Assembly (NCBI RefSeq): GCF_003260125.1
Contig: NZ_QHKO01000002.1
Span: 248,001-312,000 of the forward strand
DNA length: 64,000 bases
DNA from: Lujinxingia litoralis
GTDB taxonomy: Bacteria; Myxococcota_A; Bradymonadia; Bradymonadales; Bradymonadaceae
Reading direction: 5' to 3'
Part shown: positions 56,344 through 64,000 of the stretch, one piece after another
Numbering within the stretch: the stretch's first letter is position 1
Layout of the letters: the number at the start of each line of letters is the position of its first letter
Notes under the pieces: generated by a model
What the model was told of the DNA's origin: nothing
Databases searched by the model: none
What the model saw: only the letters and a program-made list of their open reading frames with translations
Program-made: the position numbers and the translations under genes

Positions 56344-57114
56344 ATGTACGACACCGCCCTGCCTCCCCTGAAACAATTTGCGTTTCTTCCCGACTTCCCC
56401 GAGCACCTGGCTGAGCTCGAAGAGATGGCCGAAGCCGAGGACTGGGAGTACCGCTTTACGGACAGCGATTTCCCGCGCCCGATCCTTTACTCCTACATCA
56501 TTCACACCTTCAATCGGGTCGAAGAAGAAGGCAAAATCGTCACCACCGACGACCAGACCGGGGCGTGCTTTGATACCGGCCTGGTGACCGAACACCAGGA
56601 GCCGATCTACGCCATTTTTGGCGACAACAAGATCCCCGACCGGCAGCCCTGGTACTTTCAGGGCTTTGTCCGCAAGGGTGATACGCGGATGAACCGCTTT
56701 CCCACGCTCCCCGACATCGCCACGTACTTCGAAGACCCCACCGAGGTCATCTTCGATCCGCGTCTGGAGCTGCGAAAGAACACCGAGCATATCATCGCCG
56801 AGAACCGCGAGCGCCTGCCCGAAGAGTTCGATGGCATGGGGGATTTTCAGCTGCAGACGCTGCTGACCGGCGGCTTTGAAAACGCCCTGGCGCGGGTGCG
56901 ACGCAACTACCGCATCGCCGTACCTCAGTACCATCGCGGCCGCATCCAGTTGCTCTTGCCCCTCTGCCTGCGCAAGCCCTCGGAGGCCGACCTGGCCGCG
57001 GTCGTCGAGCATCGCGAAGGCTACTACCGCGTGGCCACCTGCCTGACCCTGGATCAGGCCTACTCCAACGCGCGCCTCATCGGGCGCCTGGACGATAACT
57101 GGCTGCGCACCTGA
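56344..57114 (+). CDS. DUF3825 protein
   Basis: A 256-residue cytosolic protein matching the DUF3825 family from end to end: 'PILYSYIIHTFNRVEEEGKI', 'GLVTEHQEPIYAIF', 'QGFVRKGDTRMNRF', 'LPLCLRKPSEADLAAVV' and the terminal 'CLTLDQAYSNARLIGRLDDNW'. The family is often linked to NYN/OST-HTH RNA-related proteins, but here it stands alone. No strong ribosome site precedes the ATG at 56344; alternative starts upstream would add a poorly conserved extension. Function unknown. Confidence 0.8.
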   Translation: MYDTALPPLKQFAFLPDFPEHLAELEEMAEAEDWEYRFTDSDFPRPILYSYIIHTFNRVEEEGKIVTTDDQTGACFDTGLVTEHQEPIYAIFGDNKIPDRQPWYFQGFVRKGDTRMNRFPTLPDIATYFEDPTEVIFDPRLELRKNTEHIIAENRERLPEEFDGMGDFQLQTLLTGGFENALARVRRNYRIAVPQYHRGRIQLLLPLCLRKPSEADLAAVVEHREGYYRVATCLTLDQAYSNARLIGRLDDNWLRT

Positions 57115-57137
57115 GTCAGCGCAGGGCCCCCGAAAGC

Positions 57138-57180
57138 TCAAAAGCCGCCACCTTCGGTCTTGGAAGGTGGCGGCTTTTTT
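57138..57180. terminator. Bidirectional terminator between DUF3825 and the Pmp3-like gene
   Basis: AAAAGCCGCCACCTT pairs with AAGGTGGCGGCTTTT around CGGTCTTGG, followed by TT on the plus strand and by a shorter tract on the minus strand. It separates two convergent genes. Confidence 0.85.
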
Positions 57181-57192
57181 GTGTGAACCGCC

Positions 57193-57357
57193 TCAGGTGT
57201 CGGCTTTGGCGATGACCCAGATCGCGTGCACGATGCCCGGGATGTAGCCCAGCAGCGTCAGCAGGATGTTGAGCCAGAACGCGCCACCCAGTCCGACCGT
57301 CAAAAAGACCCCCAGCGGAGGGAGCAAAACCGCAAAGATGACCCGGAGTACCGACAT
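57193..57357 (-). CDS. Pmp3/YqaE-family small membrane protein, 54 residues
   Basis: The minus strand from ATG 57357 encodes 54 residues: 'MSVLRVIFAVLLPPLGVFLT' followed by 'GGAFWLNILLTLLGYIPGIV' and 'HAIWVIAKADT'. This is the UPF0057 (YqaE/Pmp3) pattern: two hydrophobic helices, PPLGVFL and the LGYIPGI-HA turn. Pmp3 proteins affect membrane potential and stress tolerance. GGGAGG lies just upstream. It is well conserved in length (about 50-60 residues). Confidence 0.9.
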   Translation of the reverse strand: MSVLRVIFAVLLPPLGVFLTVGLGGAFWLNILLTLLGYIPGIVHAIWVIAKADT

Positions 57358-57481
57358 CGCGAACCTCCCGGACTCCGGACAACCCTGCCGGAGCCGTCAA
57401 AGACCTAAGTGACCGTGTTCAGGGGGGAAGCTAACCACCATCACACGCTCACATACTCGGGATGCTCGCCACCCTCCTTGC

Positions 57482-60259
57482 TCAACTCGCGCGCCGGGCC
57501 CGGGCCTCCAGGAGCTCGCGCAGGTAACGCCCGGTGACACTCGCCGCGACGCCGGCCACCTCCTGCGGGCTCCCCGCAGCGACCACCTGGCCGCCCCCGG
57601 GGCCGGCCTCCGGCCCCAGATCGACGACGTGGTCACAGCGGGCGATGAAGTCGGTGTTGTGCTCCACGGCGATGACCGTGTGCCCCAGCTCCACCAGCTT
57701 ACGAAGCGCCACCAGAAGCACCGACACATCCTTGAGGTGCAGCCCCACCGTGGGCTCGTCAAAGATAAAGAGCACCGGCTCGGTCTCCCCACGCTTGCGC
57801 CCGTCGGCGATGTAGGTGGCCAGCTTCAAGCGCTGTGCCTCTCCGCCGGAGTAGGTCGCCGTGGTCTGCCCCAGCCGCAAATAGCCCAGGCCCACCTCCT
57901 GCAAGGGCTTGAGCTTGCGCAGCAACGCCGCGTGCCCCTCAAAGAACGTGACCGCCTCATCGACCGTCAGCTCAAAGACCTCATCGATGGTTTTGCCCCG
58001 GTACCGTACGCCCAGCACCCGGGGCCCAAAGCGCTTGCCTCCACACTCATCGCAGGGCACCTCCACATCGGCCATAAAGTGCAACTCCACGGTGACCGTG
58101 CCCGTGCCCTCGCAGACCTCGCACCGCCCGCCGGAGGTGTTAAAGGAGAAGTCTCCCATGGTCAGCCCGGCGCGCCTGGCATCCTGGGTTCCGGAGAAAA
58201 TCTTGCGAATGTCGTCATAGGCCTTGGTGTAGCTCATGGCGTTAGAGCGCGAGGAGCGACCGATGGCCGACTGGTCCATCATCTCCACATCGGCAAATCC
58301 CTCCAGCCCTTCGAGGGCCTCGAAATGGCCGGCTTCCACGCCCCCCTGCCCCCGCATACGGCGCCAACCATTAAAGAGCACATCCTCCATCAGCGTGCTC
58401 TTGCCCGAACCACTCACACCGGTGACAGCGGTGATGCGCTCATGGGGAATCGCCACGCTGATATCTTTGAGGTTGTGGTGGCGCGCCCCCACGATGCGCA
58501 CCTGCCCTGGCGGCGGCCCCTCGACGCGCGCGGCCATCGCCTCGCACTCCGAGAAGTCCACGCGGGCTTCCAGATCAAATCCACTCAGGGGCCCCTGATA
58601 CGTCAGGGCGCCGCCGCCCTCCCCGCCCACCGGACCGAGCTCCAGCACATGGTCGGCGCCCTCAATGATCTCCGGGTCATGCTCGACCACCACCACAGTG
58701 TTGCCCAGGTCGCGAAGCCCACGCAGCACTTCGAGCAGCTTCTGGGAATCGCGGGCGTGCAACCCGGCGGTGGGCTCATCAAGCACGTAGAGCGTGTCGG
58801 TGAGCGCGCGCCCCAGGCTGGAGGTCAGGTGAATGCGCTGCATCTCCCCGCCGGAGAGCGTCCGGGACTGGCGCCCCATCTCCAGATAGCCCAGCCCCAC
58901 TTCGTGCAGATAGAGCAGCCGGTGGGTGATCTCATCGAGCAGCGGCGCGATACGCGCGCGCACCGAGGGCTCCAGCTCCAGCACATCAAAGAACGCCAGG
59001 GCCTGCTCAATGCGCATCTCCCAAAAATCACTGATCAGGCGCCCGGCAAAACGCACGTTGCGCGCGTTGGGATGCAGGCGCGTCCCCTGGCAATCTTCGC
59101 AGAGATCGTAGCCCCGGTAGCGCGCGAGCATGATGCGCACATCAGTGCGATGTTGCTTCTGGTGCAGGCTCTTAAAGAACTTCGCCAACCCCGGATAGCC
59201 CTTGCCGCCGTAGCGAATGTACTGCTTATGCTCCTCGACCAGATCGCCGTAGGGGATGTCGATGGGGATGCCCGCATCGCGGCAGGCTCCGAGCAGTTTC
59301 TTGTGCTGGGTGCGGTACTTGGGCGTCTGAAAACAGGCCACCGCCCCCTCTTCCAGCGTCACCCGCGGGTTGGGAATGACCTTGGCGTAATCCACGCCCA
59401 TCGTCTTTCCAAACCCGGTGCAGGTGGGGCAGGCCCCCACGGAGCTGTTGAAACTGAAGAGCGCCGGCTGGGGCTCCATCAGATCCAGACCACAGCTGTT
59501 GCAGCGAAAGGCCTGGTCAAAGATTCGCGGCGGCTGCTCGCTGCGGTGCTCGTACACCTCGACCCGCCCCCGGCCCAGCCCCATCGCGGCCTCCACCGCC
59601 TCGGCGATGCGCATCCGATCGTCGTGGCGCAGCGCCAGACGGTCCACCACCACCGGGAAGGACTCCATATCGAGCAGGGACTCCACGCCCGACTCGGTCA
59701 CATCCAGGGTCTGCCCCTCGATGTAGAGGCGGCGGTAGCCTTGTCCCACCAGATGTTCGAGCAGAAGCGCCCGCTGGGATGCCTCTTCGGGGGCGACCCG
59801 GGCCACCAGAATCACCCGGGCGCCCTCCTCTAACTCCTGGAGAAGCGTGTCGACCACCTCCGCCGGGTTATCTCTTCCCACCGGAATCTCACACGTCGGG
59901 CAGTAGGTCACGCCCACGTGGGTGTAGATCAGGTGCAGATGGTCATCGATCTCGGTGACGGTCCCCACGGTGGAGCGGGCATTGCTCACCTCGTTTTTCT
60001 GACGCAGGGCAATGGCCGGCGGCACGTGGTTGATCACGTCGATCGGCGGGCGAGGCAGGCGATCGAGAAACTGGCGCGCGTAGGTGGAGAGCGACTCGGT
60101 GTAGCGACGCTGCCCCTCGGCGTAGAGGGTGTCAAAGGCCAGGCTGGACTTCCCCGACCCGCTCACCCCGGTGACCACCGTGAGGCGATAGTGCGGGATA
60201 ACGCAGGCGATGTTCTTGAGGTTATGCGTGCGAACACCTTTGAGACGGACGGCGTCCAT
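57482..60259 (-). CDS. uvrA: UvrA-family excinuclease ATPase (divergent)
   Basis: A 925-residue protein with two ABC ATPase halves. First half: Walker A 'VTGVSGSGKSSLAFDTLYA', zinc pairs 'CPTC' and 'CNSCG...CPTC', signature 'LSGGEMQRIHLTSS' and Walker B 'LDEPTAGLHARD'. Second half: 'VTGVSGSGKSTLMEDVLF', zinc module 'GGRCEVCEGTG...CDEC', signature 'YSGGEAQRLKLA' and 'FIFDEPTVGLH'. Canonical UvrA has LSGGEAQRI with 'DEPSIGLHQRD' in the first half; the variants here suggest a UvrA paralogue (UvrA2-like) rather than the housekeeping protein, though repair is possible. It is followed by the large repeat protein. Confidence 0.88.
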   Translation of the reverse strand: MDAVRLKGVRTHNLKNIACVIPHYRLTVVTGVSGSGKSSLAFDTLYAEGQRRYTESLSTYARQFLDRLPRPPIDVINHVPPAIALRQKNEVSNARSTVGTVTEIDDHLHLIYTHVGVTYCPTCEIPVGRDNPAEVVDTLLQELEEGARVILVARVAPEEASQRALLLEHLVGQGYRRLYIEGQTLDVTESGVESLLDMESFPVVVDRLALRHDDRMRIAEAVEAAMGLGRGRVEVYEHRSEQPPRIFDQAFRCNSCGLDLMEPQPALFSFNSSVGACPTCTGFGKTMGVDYAKVIPNPRVTLEEGAVACFQTPKYRTQHKKLLGACRDAGIPIDIPYGDLVEEHKQYIRYGGKGYPGLAKFFKSLHQKQHRTDVRIMLARYRGYDLCEDCQGTRLHPNARNVRFAGRLISDFWEMRIEQALAFFDVLELEPSVRARIAPLLDEITHRLLYLHEVGLGYLEMGRQSRTLSGGEMQRIHLTSSLGRALTDTLYVLDEPTAGLHARDSQKLLEVLRGLRDLGNTVVVVEHDPEIIEGADHVLELGPVGGEGGGALTYQGPLSGFDLEARVDFSECEAMAARVEGPPPGQVRIVGARHHNLKDISVAIPHERITAVTGVSGSGKSTLMEDVLFNGWRRMRGQGGVEAGHFEALEGLEGFADVEMMDQSAIGRSSRSNAMSYTKAYDDIRKIFSGTQDARRAGLTMGDFSFNTSGGRCEVCEGTGTVTVELHFMADVEVPCDECGGKRFGPRVLGVRYRGKTIDEVFELTVDEAVTFFEGHAALLRKLKPLQEVGLGYLRLGQTTATYSGGEAQRLKLATYIADGRKRGETEPVLFIFDEPTVGLHLKDVSVLLVALRKLVELGHTVIAVEHNTDFIARCDHVVDLGPEAGPGGGQVVAAGSPQEVAGVAASVTGRYLRELLEARARRAS

Positions 60260-60334
60260 AGACTGATCTCACTGACAAAGGGGGGGATAAAGCAGCGCGC
60301 GAGCCCCCAGCGGGGTGCGCACGGATACGGGCGA

Positions 60335-63300
60335 CTAACGGCTTGGCCTGGCCGCTGATTCCAGCGCCTCGAATTCAGCGACCAGCGCGGCGTCATGGGG
60401 CTCGGGCATCGTGCGGATCGCCTCCCGGGCGCGCTCGAGCGCCACCTGGGCCACCAGGGGCTGCCCCTGCTGCAGGTAAGCGTTGGCCATCAGAAGCGCG
60501 ACGCGGGCCTCGTCGTGAGGCGTCTGTGTCGGCGCCTCCACCAGCACGCGTGACGCGTAGGCCAGCGCTTCAAAAGGGCGCGCCTGATGCACCAGCGAGC
60601 TCAGCCGAAGCAGCGCCAGGTAGGGCGCCCCGTCAACCCCAGGCGCGTGGAAGGTCGAGGACTCGGCGTGAAGCAGACGCTCCAGCTCTTCAAAATGCCC
60701 CGCCTTCAGCAAAGCTTCGCCAAGCTCCCGGACCGCCTCCATACGCGCCGGCGTGTCGGGGGCCTGGGTGATCCGCTTCCGAAGCTCCGCCTCGGCCTCC
60801 GGATCGAGGCGAACCAGCCCGGCGGCCAGCCCGGCGATGAGCTCGAAGCGTTGACGCTCAAAGGGGCTGAGTCGATCGCTGTGGTTCTGGAGCAGATGCG
60901 CGGCGAGTTCCGCGCGGTACGCCAGCGAAGCCTCGGGAGTGGAGAGCGCCGTCAGTAGGAGGCTGCGCGAGGCCAACTCGCCATCGGCCGGGGCCTGCTG
61001 CGCGCAGCGCTCCAGATGATATCTGGCGGCCTCTTTCCCGATGAGCCCCAGCGCTTCTCCTCTCACGCAATGGGCGTATGCCCGAACCCCGGAGATCGCG
61101 TCACCACGAGCGTTGATCAGCGACACGACTTCCAGCGCACGGGCGCCTTCGTTGAGCATGATGAGCTGGCCAGCCAGGCGCCGGGCGATCTCGCGTCGGG
61201 CCCGGCGATCATCGCCGCGTGAGACCGCATCAAAGAGCGTGCGCAGCGCCTCGGTGTGCGCGCGAGCCTTGTCGCCCGAGGGCGTCACCCGGGCGCTGCC
61301 TTCGAGCACCTCGGCGCGCACCCCGGGGGCCACGTCAAGCGCCAGCCCGTCAAACATCTCGCGGGCCAGGTCCATACGCGTAATCGCGCGCTCCCTTTCG
61401 CCGGTCAGCCCATCGTAACGCGCGCGCAGCGTCTGCAGGCGCGCCTGAAGCACGCGCCCTGCCTCGCTGTTGCGCACGCTCTGCCGGGCGCCCTCGGCGT
61501 CGCTCTGGAGCTGCTCGCCAAGCCGGGCAACCTCCTCCAGGTCACGTCGCTCCAGCGCAAGCTCCAGCGCCAGGAGCCCCACCGAGAGGCGTTGCAGATC
61601 CCCAAACTGGCGCGCCTGTGCCAGCGCTTCCTCACTCAACTCCCGGGCGGTCCCGGCGTTGGCCAACATCGCCTCGGCCTGAGCCCGGTAGAGCGTCACG
61701 CGGGCGGCGTGCAGCGCACTCTCCGGAGACTCAAGTGCGGCCAGGTCCTCCCAGCGTTGCGCACGCCACAGGCGCTCGGCCAGCGCCAGCGCCGCGTCGT
61801 AGGCCAGGCTCTTTGAGTACCCGGAGAGTGCGGCCTCCAGGGCCGCCTCGGTGAGCGGAATCGCCAGGTCGTCGAACCCCCGAAGGTCAAACGACTCCGC
61901 CAGCCTCAAAAGCACGTCCGGACGCTGCCCGGCGGGGAGCGCCTGGTCCAGCAAGCCGTACGCCGCGCTCAGGGCCGCCGGCACATCTTCATCGCGCCCC
62001 TCATCGATCAGGATCGCGGCCTCCAGCAGGTAAATCTGGGCCCGGGTAATCGCCCAATCGCGGGCCCCCGGCGTGCCTTCTTTCACGTACGCCAGCGCGG
62101 CCCGAGCGCCGGTCAGGTCGCCATGTTGCAGGAAGCGATACGCCGCGCCAAAGAGGGGCTCCACGCTGGTAATGTCGTCGAAATAGCGCTCGGCGACGCT
62201 GGCGCACTGGTACACAGGCTGCCCGCCCAGCGGGCCCGCAGACGTCACAAAAAGGACTTCGGCGCAGATCCCGGCGAGCGCTCCATCAATGCGTTTATCG
62301 AGCAGGGAGAGCGCGGTGTGGGAGCTCGCCAGGAGCACCGCTCGCCCCAGCCCCGTGGCGTCGGCGCCCTCATAGTGGCGCGTCTGGTAGTGCTCAATCG
62401 AGGCAAAGAGCAGCGCATCCCAGGCCCGAAGCTCCCGGGCGCGGGCCCGTAGCTGAGCCCAGCTCTCTTCTCCCGGCGTGGGAGCCCCTTCGACCGCCAG
62501 GGCCACCGCCAGCGCGCGCGCCATGATCTGCTGCTCGGGGCGGGCCTCCGGAGCGTGCTCCCGCTCCCAGCGTCGGTACGCACGCAGCGCCGAGTCGCGC
62601 GCTCCGTGAACATAAAACGCGTACGCCGCGTTCAGGGCCAGACGCCCCTCCTCATAGCGGCTGCCGGCCCGGGCAAACCCCTGACGAGCCAGCTCCAGAT
62701 GCTCTTCGGCCTCTTCGGCATTGCCCAGGTTGAGCGCCAGCCAACCCCGCACCCGGGCGATGCGCCCGGCGCGCAGCGGGTCGTCGACGCGCTGCACTTC
62801 CGTAAGCGCCCGCGCCAGGCGCTGCTGGGCGCGCTCCAGCCCCCGCTCTCGCCCGGCCCAGACCGAAGCCAACGCGCCGAGTTCGTAGGCCCGGGCACGC
62901 CCCAGCTCACGCTGCGGCGTAGGCCAGCGTTCGAAATAGCCGGCGGCGCGCTCGGCGTAGATCACCACCGCGTCCCACTGCCCCTCGTAGGCGTAGGCCC
63001 GGGCAATGGCCAGCGAGGCTTCGGCGCCATAGCCCTCGGCCTCCCGGGCCAGCTCCCGACGCGCCCAGGCCCCGTACCCCGCGGCCGCCAGCAGATCGAG
63101 CTGACGCAGCTCCGCTCCCGGCACCGATCCGTCGACGCTCAGCCCCTCGACCTGCGCCAGGTGATAGGCCGCTTTGAGCGGATAGCCGTGGTAAATCGCC
63201 ACCATCGCCTCCAGCACATGGCGACGCATCTCCTCGGTGGCCTGCGGCCCCACCCACACGCCGGATTCGGCCAACGCCAGGCGCTGCGCTCCGGGCCCAA

Positions 63301-64000
63301 AGCCCGGGCTCAACCCCTCCGTACTCAGGCCCACCAAGAGCCCCTGCGCCCCCTCGCCCACCAGGATCTCGGCGCCCCGGCCGGCCCCCACTTCTCGCAG
63401 CTCCGCCAGCGTGCGCACCGCTTGCGCCGCCCCGCGCTCCACCACATCGGCCAGCACCTCTTCCGGGATCCCTTCCCCGGTATAGGTGGCCAGCGTGGGC
63501 TGAGGCGTCATCACCGGCGCCTCGGGGATCACCAGATAGGGCCCCTCGGCCGCGCTAAAGCCCGTTTCGGCCCGGTGCACGCCCTGCTCATCCACCACCA
63601 ACGTGCCCACCATCCGCTCGCTGAGCCCGGCATCGCCGCCGCCGGTGGCCCGCAGCACCACCGCGCTCTGCAACCCGGTGGGCATCGGTCCCAGCCAGCG
63701 AATCTCTTTGCTATCCCCGCCGGCCCACATCCCCACCGTGCTGGCCAACAACTCGTCGCTAAACCCCTCGACCAGCGTCGTGGTGGTCGCACCCGGGTGC
63801 TGCATCGCCCCGTTGAACCACTCGATCGGCACCCGGGTCAGCGGCAAGAGCTCCGCGCTGCGCTCCCCGCGCGCCGCCGTCCAGAAGGCATGGACCTGCC
63901 CCTGGTACTCGATCACCGCGTATGGCGAGAGCGCCTGCCCGGGAGCCACAACCACGTACCAGCGCCCGGCCGGGTCTTTGGTCAGCGAGGTCGCGGCGCT
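60335..64000 (-). CDS. Very large alpha-helical repeat (TPR-like) protein, 5' end outside window
   Basis: The minus-strand frame is open from the right edge of the window; a GTG at 63955 is only a chance start. About 1220 residues are visible. The N-terminal visible part (~1-300) is a mixed beta/alpha region with 'YAVIEYQGQVHAFWTAARGE' and no recognised domain. The rest is Ala/Leu/Glu/Arg-rich helical pairs with TPR-like spacing. No signal peptide can be seen because the start is missing. Relatives may be CHAT-domain partners or peptidase accessory proteins, but nothing supports a specific function. It lies 75 bp upstream of uvrA. Confidence 0.7.
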   Translation of the reverse strand, partial: SAATSLTKDPAGRWYVVVAPGQALSPYAVIEYQGQVHAFWTAARGERSAELLPLTRVPIEWFNGAMQHPGATTTTLVEGFSDELLASTVGMWAGGDSKEIRWLGPMPTGLQSAVVLRATGGGDAGLSERMVGTLVVDEQGVHRAETGFSAAEGPYLVIPEAPVMTPQPTLATYTGEGIPEEVLADVVERGAAQAVRTLAELREVGAGRGAEILVGEGAQGLLVGLSTEGLSPGFGPGAQRLALAESGVWVGPQATEEMRRHVLEAMVAIYHGYPLKAAYHLAQVEGLSVDGSVPGAELRQLDLLAAAGYGAWARRELAREAEGYGAEASLAIARAYAYEGQWDAVVIYAERAAGYFERWPTPQRELGRARAYELGALASVWAGRERGLERAQQRLARALTEVQRVDDPLRAGRIARVRGWLALNLGNAEEAEEHLELARQGFARAGSRYEEGRLALNAAYAFYVHGARDSALRAYRRWEREHAPEARPEQQIMARALAVALAVEGAPTPGEESWAQLRARARELRAWDALLFASIEHYQTRHYEGADATGLGRAVLLASSHTALSLLDKRIDGALAGICAEVLFVTSAGPLGGQPVYQCASVAERYFDDITSVEPLFGAAYRFLQHGDLTGARAALAYVKEGTPGARDWAITRAQIYLLEAAILIDEGRDEDVPAALSAAYGLLDQALPAGQRPDVLLRLAESFDLRGFDDLAIPLTEAALEAALSGYSKSLAYDAALALAERLWRAQRWEDLAALESPESALHAARVTLYRAQAEAMLANAGTARELSEEALAQARQFGDLQRLSVGLLALELALERRDLEEVARLGEQLQSDAEGARQSVRNSEAGRVLQARLQTLRARYDGLTGERERAITRMDLAREMFDGLALDVAPGVRAEVLEGSARVTPSGDKARAHTEALRTLFDAVSRGDDRRARREIARRLAGQLIMLNEGARALEVVSLINARGDAISGVRAYAHCVRGEALGLIGKEAARYHLERCAQQAPADGELASRSLLLTALSTPEASLAYRAELAAHLLQNHSDRLSPFERQRFELIAGLAAGLVRLDPEAEAELRKRITQAPDTPARMEAVRELGEALLKAGHFEELERLLHAESSTFHAPGVDGAPYLALLRLSSLVHQARPFEALAYASRVLVEAPTQTPHDEARVALLMANAYLQQGQPLVAQVALERAREAIRTMPEPHDAALVAEFEALESAARPSR

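Noticed and set aside
57629..59833. 734-codon plus-strand frame antisense to uvrA
   Set aside because: No recognised motif, and codon pattern explained by the UvrA coding strand.

Overview
The window is a high-GC bacterial chromosome segment, densely packed, with many ATGA-type stop/start overlaps. It has no tRNA, rRNA, IS element or CRISPR array that I can see. The gene mix suggests a Gram-negative deltaproteobacterial or myxococcal-type organism, possibly Bradymonadales: a full menaquinone operon, many lipoproteins with acidic or Cys-rich linkers, large TPR and STAND proteins, an OmpA lipoprotein and PrkA. That placement is inference from gene content, not from a marker phylogeny.

Layout. 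1-3129 is the 3' part of a huge Cys-rich secreted repeat protein, followed by a strong terminator and a 42-bp tandem-repeat array. 3.7-10 kb holds a Tat-exported metallophosphoesterase, a DASS-type anion transporter, a STAND ATPase regulator and a flavin/heme-binding split-barrel protein. 10.2-12.9 kb is a tandem duplication of TPM-domain proteins with the remnant of a third, collapsed copy between them. 13.1-22.7 kb is the menaquinone locus menB-F-D-A-C-E followed by a translationally coupled DAHP synthase, with menH convergent. A 43-bp repeat array follows. 23.3-35.6 kb is a set of small transcription units: a lipin-like (LNS2) lipoprotein, a YfgD/ArsC-like protein, a DUF4287 protein, a PhnA-domain protein, a VTT-like membrane protein, pyrophosphatase, a giant alpha/beta-hydrolase lipoprotein, a cN-II-type nucleotidase, an SDR, a polytopic membrane protein and a small acidic protein with its own promoter and terminator.

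35.8-44.5 kb contains a protein whose C-terminus resembles the ribosomal bL12 C-terminal domain, converging on a seven-gene minus-strand run: lipoprotein, prkA, periplasmic coiled-coil protein, OmpA-like lipoprotein, pabB, pabC, pabA (4-aminobenzoate synthesis). 44.9-48.9 kb is pgpH-ybeY-dnaC-like, converging on mnmG across a bidirectional terminator. A third array (42-43-bp units) precedes a Rep/PcrA-like helicase. The window ends with a HEAT-repeat lipoprotein coupled to a metzincin lipoprotein, a DUF3825 protein, a 54-residue Pmp3/YqaE protein, a divergent uvrA, and the 3' part of a very large helical-repeat protein that runs off the right edge.

The menaquinone and pab genes share chorismate as precursor, and the DAHP synthase fused to the men transcript would feed that branch point. 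The most unusual features are the three intergenic minisatellites (different sequences, nearly identical 42-43-bp period, each with a dyad in the unit), the collapsed TPM copy, the bL12-CTD-like domain and the bacterial lipin-like lipoprotein.
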